Positions 6,668 through 9,845 of a stretch of 9,845 bases of DNA are shown piece after piece. The translations under genes and the position numbers were made by a program. Source of the DNA: JBFMFE01 sp040752295 (GTDB lineage: Bacteria > UBP15 > UBA6099 > JBFMBQ01); assembly GCA_040752295.1 (NCBI GenBank), contig JBFMFE010000052.1, forward strand, positions 1-9,845. Direction: 5' to 3'. The stretch's first letter is position 1, and the number at the start of each line of letters is the position of its first letter. Under the pieces are notes generated by a model, which saw nothing but the letters and a program-made list of their open reading frames with translations, was not told the DNA's origin and made no database searches.

Positions 6668-7336
6668 ATGGCGTCAGCGTGGGACAATGTTCATATAAAG
6701 CAGAGGATCGAGATCACGATCAGGACACCCAAGCAGGTCTATTCCTTCGGTTCCATCATCGTGCGCAAGAACGACGGCGAGGTGTACTTCCGCATGCCGG
6801 CGTCCAGGCAGTCGGCGGAGGCGATCCGCAAGGGGAAACCCGTGGAAGTCGTCATACACGCCGAGGGGGGCGTGCTGAAATTCAAATCCGAGATTGGAGC
6901 GATACAGTCGGGGGAGCCGCCGTCGGCGCAGATTCCGCGCCCCCCGGACGACGCGATACAATCGGAAGGGAAGGACGGGTTTTACGAGCTTAAGGTGGAA
7001 ATCCCGATTCAGTACAGGATCATGCGCGATCCCGTGACGCCGATTTCGGAGTACAAGAAGGGCGCAACCGACACGCTCAGCGCCGACGAGTGCGTGATCA
7101 TCACAGAGAAATCCCTCGCCCCCGGCGGTTTCATCGAGCTGACGCTCAACATTCCCGGCGAGGAGGAGGTTTCCTTCGTGGGGAAAACCGGCGCCTGCGA
7201 ACCCGTTCCCGGCAGCGATCCGCCATCGTTCATGTCGCGGATAGGATACGAGGTGATCAAGCGCGGGGAGCAGGACAGGATAATGAAGTTCGTGTTCGCG
7301 AAACAGCGCTCGCTGCGCAAGCGGGGCATGCACTGA
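6668..7336 (+). CDS. YcgR/PilZ-like protein with a degenerate c-di-GMP motif
   Basis: A 222-residue soluble protein with the two-part layout of YcgR-type proteins. Residues about 10-76 form a YcgR-N-like beta barrel (RIEITIRTPKQVYSFGSIIV, then VEVVIHAEGGVLKFKSEI). Residues about 108-216 form a PilZ-like barrel: EIPIQYRIMRDPV (111-123), a long central loop, SLAPGGFIELTLNIPG (149-164), and the closing IMKFVFAKQRSLRK (205-218), which is very typical of the end of PilZ proteins. In canonical PilZ domains an RxxxR motif and a following D/N-x-S-x-x-G bind c-di-GMP. Here the Args are R117 and R120 (RxxR), and the second motif is TDTLSADE (134-141) with the Gly lost. Binding of c-di-GMP is therefore doubtful, and it may act as a degenerate PilZ adaptor. 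A sigma-70 promoter and GGAGG precede it. The TPR gene follows after 42 bp and may be co-transcribed. Fold assignment is good; function is unknown. Confidence 0.75.
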   Translation: MASAWDNVHIKQRIEITIRTPKQVYSFGSIIVRKNDGEVYFRMPASRQSAEAIRKGKPVEVVIHAEGGVLKFKSEIGAIQSGEPPSAQIPRPPDDAIQSEGKDGFYELKVEIPIQYRIMRDPVTPISEYKKGATDTLSADECVIITEKSLAPGGFIELTLNIPGEEEVSFVGKTGACEPVPGSDPPSFMSRIGYEVIKRGEQDRIMKFVFAKQRSLRKRGMH

Positions 7337-7378
7337 CGCCGCGTCCGTTTTATTTTTGCTTATGGCACATATACACAT

Positions 7379-9508
7379 ATGGACAACCAAAAGACTGAAA
7401 ATTCAAAAGAGTGGTTCCAAAGAGGACGCGCTCTCGGAGAACTCGGCAAACACGAAGAAGCGCTTCAGGCTTTCGTTAAAGCCATCGAGATAAATCCGAT
7501 ATTTGCAGAGGCGTGGTATAACAAGGGTGTTGCTCTCTTCGAACTCGGCAAACACGAAGAAGCGCTTCAGGCTTTCGATAAAGCAATCGAGATAAATCTG
7601 GAATATGCAAAGGCGTGGATATTCAAGGGTATCGCTTTCAGAGAAATCGGCAGACACGAAGAAGCGGTTCAGGCTTTCGATAAAGCAATCGAGATAAATC
7701 CGGAATATGCAGAGGCGTGGAATAACAAGGGCGTCGCTCTCGGAGAACTCGGCAGACACGAAGAAGCGCTTAAGGCTTATGATAAAGCAATAGAGAAAAA
7801 AACGGAATATGCAGAGGCGTGGTATAACAAGGGTGTCGCTCTCTTCGAACTCGGCAGACACGTAGAAGCGCTTCAGGCTTTCGATAAAGCCATAGAGATA
7901 AATCCGGAATATGCAGAGGCGTGGTATAACAAGGGTGTCGCTCTCTTCGAACTCGGCAGACACGTAGAAGCGCTTCAGGCTTTCGATAAAGCAATCGAGA
8001 TAAATCTGGAATATGCAAAGGCGTGGATATTCAAGGGTATCGCTTTCAGAGAACTCGGCAGACACGAAGAAGCGGTTCAGGCTTTCGATAAAGCAATCGA
8101 GATAAATCCGGAATATGCGGAGGCGTGGAATAACAAGGGCGTCGCTCTCGGAGAACTCGGCAGACACGTAGAAGCGCTTCAGGCTTTCGATAAAGCCATA
8201 GAGATAAATCCGGAATATGCAGAGGCGTGGTATAACAAGGGTGTCGCTCTCTTCGAACTCGGCAGACACGTAGAAGCGCTTCAGGCTTTCGATAAAGCCA
8301 TAGAGATAAATCCGGAATTTGCAGAGGCGTGGTATAACAAGGGTGTCGCTCTCGGAAAACTCGGCAAACACGAAGAAGAGCTTAAGGCTTTCGATAAAGC
8401 AATCGAGGTAAATCCGGAATTTTCAAAGGCGTGGAATAACAAGGGTATCGCTCTCTTCGAACTCGGCAGACACGAAGAAGCGATTCAGGATTTCGTTAAA
8501 GCAATCGAGATAAATCCAGAATATGCTGAGGCGTGGAATAACAAGGGCGTCGCTCTCGGAAAACTCGGCAGACACGAAGAAGCGCTTAAGGCTTATGATA
8601 AAGCAATAGAGAAAAAAACGGAATATGCAGAGGCGTGGTATAACAAGGGCGTCGCTCTCGGAAAACTCGGCAGACACGAAGAAGCGGTTCAGGCTTTCGA
8701 TAAAGCAATCGAGATAAATCCGAAATATGCTGAGGCGTGGAATAACAAGGGGGAAGTTTTAATCGGCATGAAGAAATATGTCGAAGCAGCCGGTGCTTTC
8801 AACAAGGCTTTTGGGCTGTCGCCAGCCGCGCAGCCCGCATTATGGCGCGCGTACGCAAGGTACCTGAAAATTGAATTTTCTCATAAACCGGATGATAACG
8901 AATACAAGGAGGAGATCACGGGCATCATCATGGAACTGAAATATGCGGAAAGAACAATTGAGCGAGGCGCTGGAAAAGGCAAGGAACGACATGACAGGGC
9001 GAACAAACACAAAATACCGTTTTTTATTGGACACTTTTACTACAAATACGGCGATATGACGGCGGCGAAGGACTATCTCGAAAAATATCTTTGCGCCGCA
9101 CTGAGAGAGGAAACGATAAAAGAAGAGGCGAAAGAAGAGATAAAAAGAGCGCGGGAACTTTTAGAATATATATGGAATCATAAGATTAAGCCCCCGTTTT
9201 ACGAATGGTGGTTATTTCCACCCTGTAATTTATACAATAGATGGTGGCTATTCCTTAAAAAATGTTTGTTTGTTTTGTGCATATTCCTTATATTGGGAGT
9301 TTTTATTCTATGGTTTCGCCACCCGACAGCCGCGAACGCCGTTCCATACGTGTTTTCGATTTCATTTCTCATATTGATACTGCTTTTCCCGCGGCTTGAA
9401 AGCTTTACCATGAGAGACGTTTCCTTCCAGCTCTCGCCGCCCCCCGCAATGGAGCCGGTGCTTTCTGCGCCGATGATGGCTGAAACCTTGAAGACTCCAC
9501 GTCCATAG
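7379..9508 (+). CDS. Membrane-anchored TPR protein with 14 near-identical repeats
   Basis: A 709-residue protein. Residues 11-486 are 14 consecutive 34-residue TPRs without gaps (unit 1 at 11-44, units 2-13 at 45-452, unit 14 at 453-486), each of the form AWxNKGVALxELGRHEEALQAFDKAIEIN followed by PEYAE, so the array should form a right-handed superhelix for binding a partner protein. Residues 487-620 are helical and charged, with one more TPR-like stretch (547-571). Two hydrophobic segments follow (about 623-645 and 655-670), and then a short Pro/Met-rich tail. With no N-terminal signal peptide, the repeats most likely face the cytoplasm and the protein is anchored at its C-terminus. The only usable ATG (7379) has no Shine-Dalgarno. 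Base composition is lower in GC than in all neighbours, most clearly in 9120-9310, which suggests a different origin. The partner and role are unknown; neighbourhood with a PilZ-like gene hints at signalling or surface functions (weak inference). Confidence 0.9.
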   Translation: MDNQKTENSKEWFQRGRALGELGKHEEALQAFVKAIEINPIFAEAWYNKGVALFELGKHEEALQAFDKAIEINLEYAKAWIFKGIAFREIGRHEEAVQAFDKAIEINPEYAEAWNNKGVALGELGRHEEALKAYDKAIEKKTEYAEAWYNKGVALFELGRHVEALQAFDKAIEINPEYAEAWYNKGVALFELGRHVEALQAFDKAIEINLEYAKAWIFKGIAFRELGRHEEAVQAFDKAIEINPEYAEAWNNKGVALGELGRHVEALQAFDKAIEINPEYAEAWYNKGVALFELGRHVEALQAFDKAIEINPEFAEAWYNKGVALGKLGKHEEELKAFDKAIEVNPEFSKAWNNKGIALFELGRHEEAIQDFVKAIEINPEYAEAWNNKGVALGKLGRHEEALKAYDKAIEKKTEYAEAWYNKGVALGKLGRHEEAVQAFDKAIEINPKYAEAWNNKGEVLIGMKKYVEAAGAFNKAFGLSPAAQPALWRAYARYLKIEFSHKPDDNEYKEEITGIIMELKYAERTIERGAGKGKERHDRANKHKIPFFIGHFYYKYGDMTAAKDYLEKYLCAALREETIKEEAKEEIKRARELLEYIWNHKIKPPFYEWWLFPPCNLYNRWWLFLKKCLFVLCIFLILGVFILWFRHPTAANAVPYVFSISFLILILLFPRLESFTMRDVSFQLSPPPAMEPVLSAPMMAETLKTPRP
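7409..8836 (+). repeat. Fourteen tandem 102-bp TPR-coding units, mosaic and recently duplicated
   Basis: Units begin every 102 bp from 7409, each from unit 2 onward with gcgtgg. Units 5 (7817-7918) and 9 (8225-8326) differ at one base, units 3 (7613) and 7 (8021) at two, units 4 (7715) and 12 (8531) at one, and units 2 (7511) and 6 (7919) at three. Units 2-5 therefore look duplicated as units 6-9, a 408-bp higher-order repeat. Unit 8 is a hybrid: its first half equals unit 4, its second half equals unit 5. Unit 6 joins a first half like unit 5 to a second half like unit 2. Synonymous differences (aaagcc ata against aaagca atc) travel with the halves, so this is copying between units and not only protein-level selection. 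Confidence 0.9.
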
Positions 9509-9532
9509 TTACAATCAGCGCGCACGATTAAG

Positions 9533-9651
9533 TTAACATGCAGGGCGGTCTGCCTGTGCCGTAGCAGTCACGGCAGACAGGCGTCTCCGTATGCCGCCGG
9601 GGAGAAACGGCACGGTACGGAGACCACGCCGTCCATCCAAAATCATGTTAA
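9533..9651. repeat. 119-bp element: 8-bp inverted ends around two adjacent hairpins
   Basis: TTAACATG (9533-9540) and CATGTTAA (9644-9651) are perfect inverted copies; the overlapping ATGCAGG (9538-9544) also pairs with CCTGCAT (9660-9666). Inside lie two hairpins that touch each other. In the first, GCCTG (9552-9556) and TGCCGT (9557-9562) pair with ACGGCA (9570-9575) and CAGGC (9578-9582), with a 2-base bulge. In the second, GTCTCCGTA (9583-9591) and TGCCG (9592-9596) pair with CGGCA (9608-9612) and TACGGAGAC (9616-9624), with a 3-base bulge. It could be a small non-autonomous repeat or a structured RNA. Confidence 0.45.
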
Positions 9652-9720
9652 GATATTTTCCTGCATTTATCAGAGTGAACTTTCGCACATTCTTCGTCAC
9701 GATGTATTGTGGCTTCAGCC

Positions 9721-9742
9721 GCCTGCCTGCCGGCAGGCAGGC
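9721..9742. repeat. Perfect 22-bp palindrome
   Basis: GCCTGCCTGCC (9721-9731) is followed directly by its reverse complement GGCAGGCAGGC (9732-9742), with no spacer. It is internally repetitive (CCTG units). A zero-spacer palindrome makes a poor RNA terminator and fits better a binding site or the core of a dispersed repeat. Confidence 0.75.
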
Positions 9743-9750
9743 CTTGGACT

Positions 9751-9768
9751 GCGGCGAGTCATCGCCGC
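9751..9768. repeat. 7-bp stem with 4-base loop
   Basis: GCGGCGA (9751-9757) and TCGCCGC (9762-9768) pair perfectly around GTCA. It overlaps the left arm of the next stem by a few bases, so the two hairpins are mutually exclusive in part. Confidence 0.55.
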
Positions 9769-9803
9769 CTTCACTCCCGCGCGGAGCGCGGGAAACAAGG
9801 CGG
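9765..9803. repeat. 39-base two-part stem-loop
   Basis: CCGCCTT (9765-9771) pairs with AAGGCGG (9797-9803), and inside it TCCCGCGC (9775-9782) pairs with GCGCGGGA (9786-9793) around the 3-base loop GGA, with a symmetric 3 by 3 internal loop between the two stems. All 15 pairs are Watson-Crick. There is no T tract, so it is not a typical intrinsic terminator in either direction. Confidence 0.6.
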
Positions 9804-9845
9804 TGTTTGCACTCCAGCCCGCTCACCTTCTCGCGGGCGCTCGCA

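Larger units (their letters stand above)
9509..9845. other. Gene-free, hairpin-rich right end
   Basis: These 337 bases follow the TPR stop codon. No frame here has a recognisable product. The stretch holds an 8-bp inverted repeat enclosing two adjacent hairpins (9533-9651), an A/T-richer link (9640-9710), a perfect 22-bp palindrome (9721-9742), a 7-bp stem (9751-9768) and a two-part 39-base stem (9765-9803). None has a T tract after it, so none is a standard terminator for the TPR gene. The density of palindromes suggests a REP-like or other dispersed repeat. Confidence 0.6.

Noticed and set aside
6674..7390. 238-codon frame opposite the PilZ-like gene
   Set aside because: It has no recognisable domain and is antisense to a gene with promoter, Shine-Dalgarno and a matching fold.
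7403..8371. 322-codon frame on the minus strand of the TPR array, itself periodic
   Set aside because: The periodicity comes from the 102-bp units on the other strand; all EF-G-type evidence of coding (TPR consensus, start, C-terminal part) is on the plus strand.
7409..8734. Regular repeats that might suggest a CRISPR array
   Set aside because: The units are contiguous 102-bp coding units without unique spacers and translate into perfect TPRs.
9552..9624. Tandem hairpins as terminator of the TPR gene
   Set aside because: The stems are followed by mixed sequence and not by a T tract; rho-independent termination is not supported.
9533..9826. 97-codon frame on the minus strand in the right end
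   Set aside because: It runs straight through all the palindromes, resembles no family, and has the look of translated repeat DNA; no Shine-Dalgarno was identified for it.

Overview
The window is bacterial DNA, GC-rich over most of its length, and most likely from a Gram-negative, probably little-studied lineage. The reasons are a secreted protein with AMIN-like domains, a YcgR/PilZ-type protein, good Shine-Dalgarno sequences, and an EF-G paralogue with altered G motifs. The phylum cannot be fixed from this sequence. Codon use follows the high GC in all genes except the last one (7379-9508), which is visibly richer in A and T, above all in its 3' third.

Layout. Five genes read leftward. From right to left they are: an EF-G-like GTPase (6455-4380); a secreted protein with AMIN-like segments (4380-3247) that starts inside the EF-G stop codon (TAATG); a 150-bp gap with a weak promoter candidate and an imperfect palindrome; a polytopic GT-C-like membrane protein with C-terminal TPRs (3096-1204); a family 2 glycosyltransferase (1184-414); and the beginning of a CARDB-like surface protein that runs off the left edge (391-1). 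The start region of that last gene looks disturbed. A well-placed ATG overlapping the glycosyltransferase stop opens only a 15-codon frame, while the CARDB-like frame is shifted by one base. Two genes read rightward from a divergent promoter region (6456-6667): a PilZ/YcgR-like protein with a degenerate ligand motif (6668-7336) and a long TPR protein with two C-terminal membrane helices (7379-9508). The right end (9509-9845) carries no convincing gene but is packed with hairpins, including a perfect 22-bp palindrome and a two-part 39-base stem.

How the parts may work together. The pair of glycosyltransferase-type genes followed by a CARDB-like protein suggests assembly or glycosylation of surface material (inference from context). 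The EF-G-like and AMIN-like genes are translationally coupled, but the sequence does not say why. The PilZ-like and TPR genes are 42 bp apart and may share a transcript.

The strongest signals for a second look are the recent, mosaic expansion of nearly identical 102-bp TPR units, the EF-G with a replaced catalytic His and NKxD Lys but an intact domain IV tip, the frame break at the start of the CARDB-like gene, and the hairpin-rich right end. No defence system, CRISPR array, transposase, tRNA or rRNA was seen.
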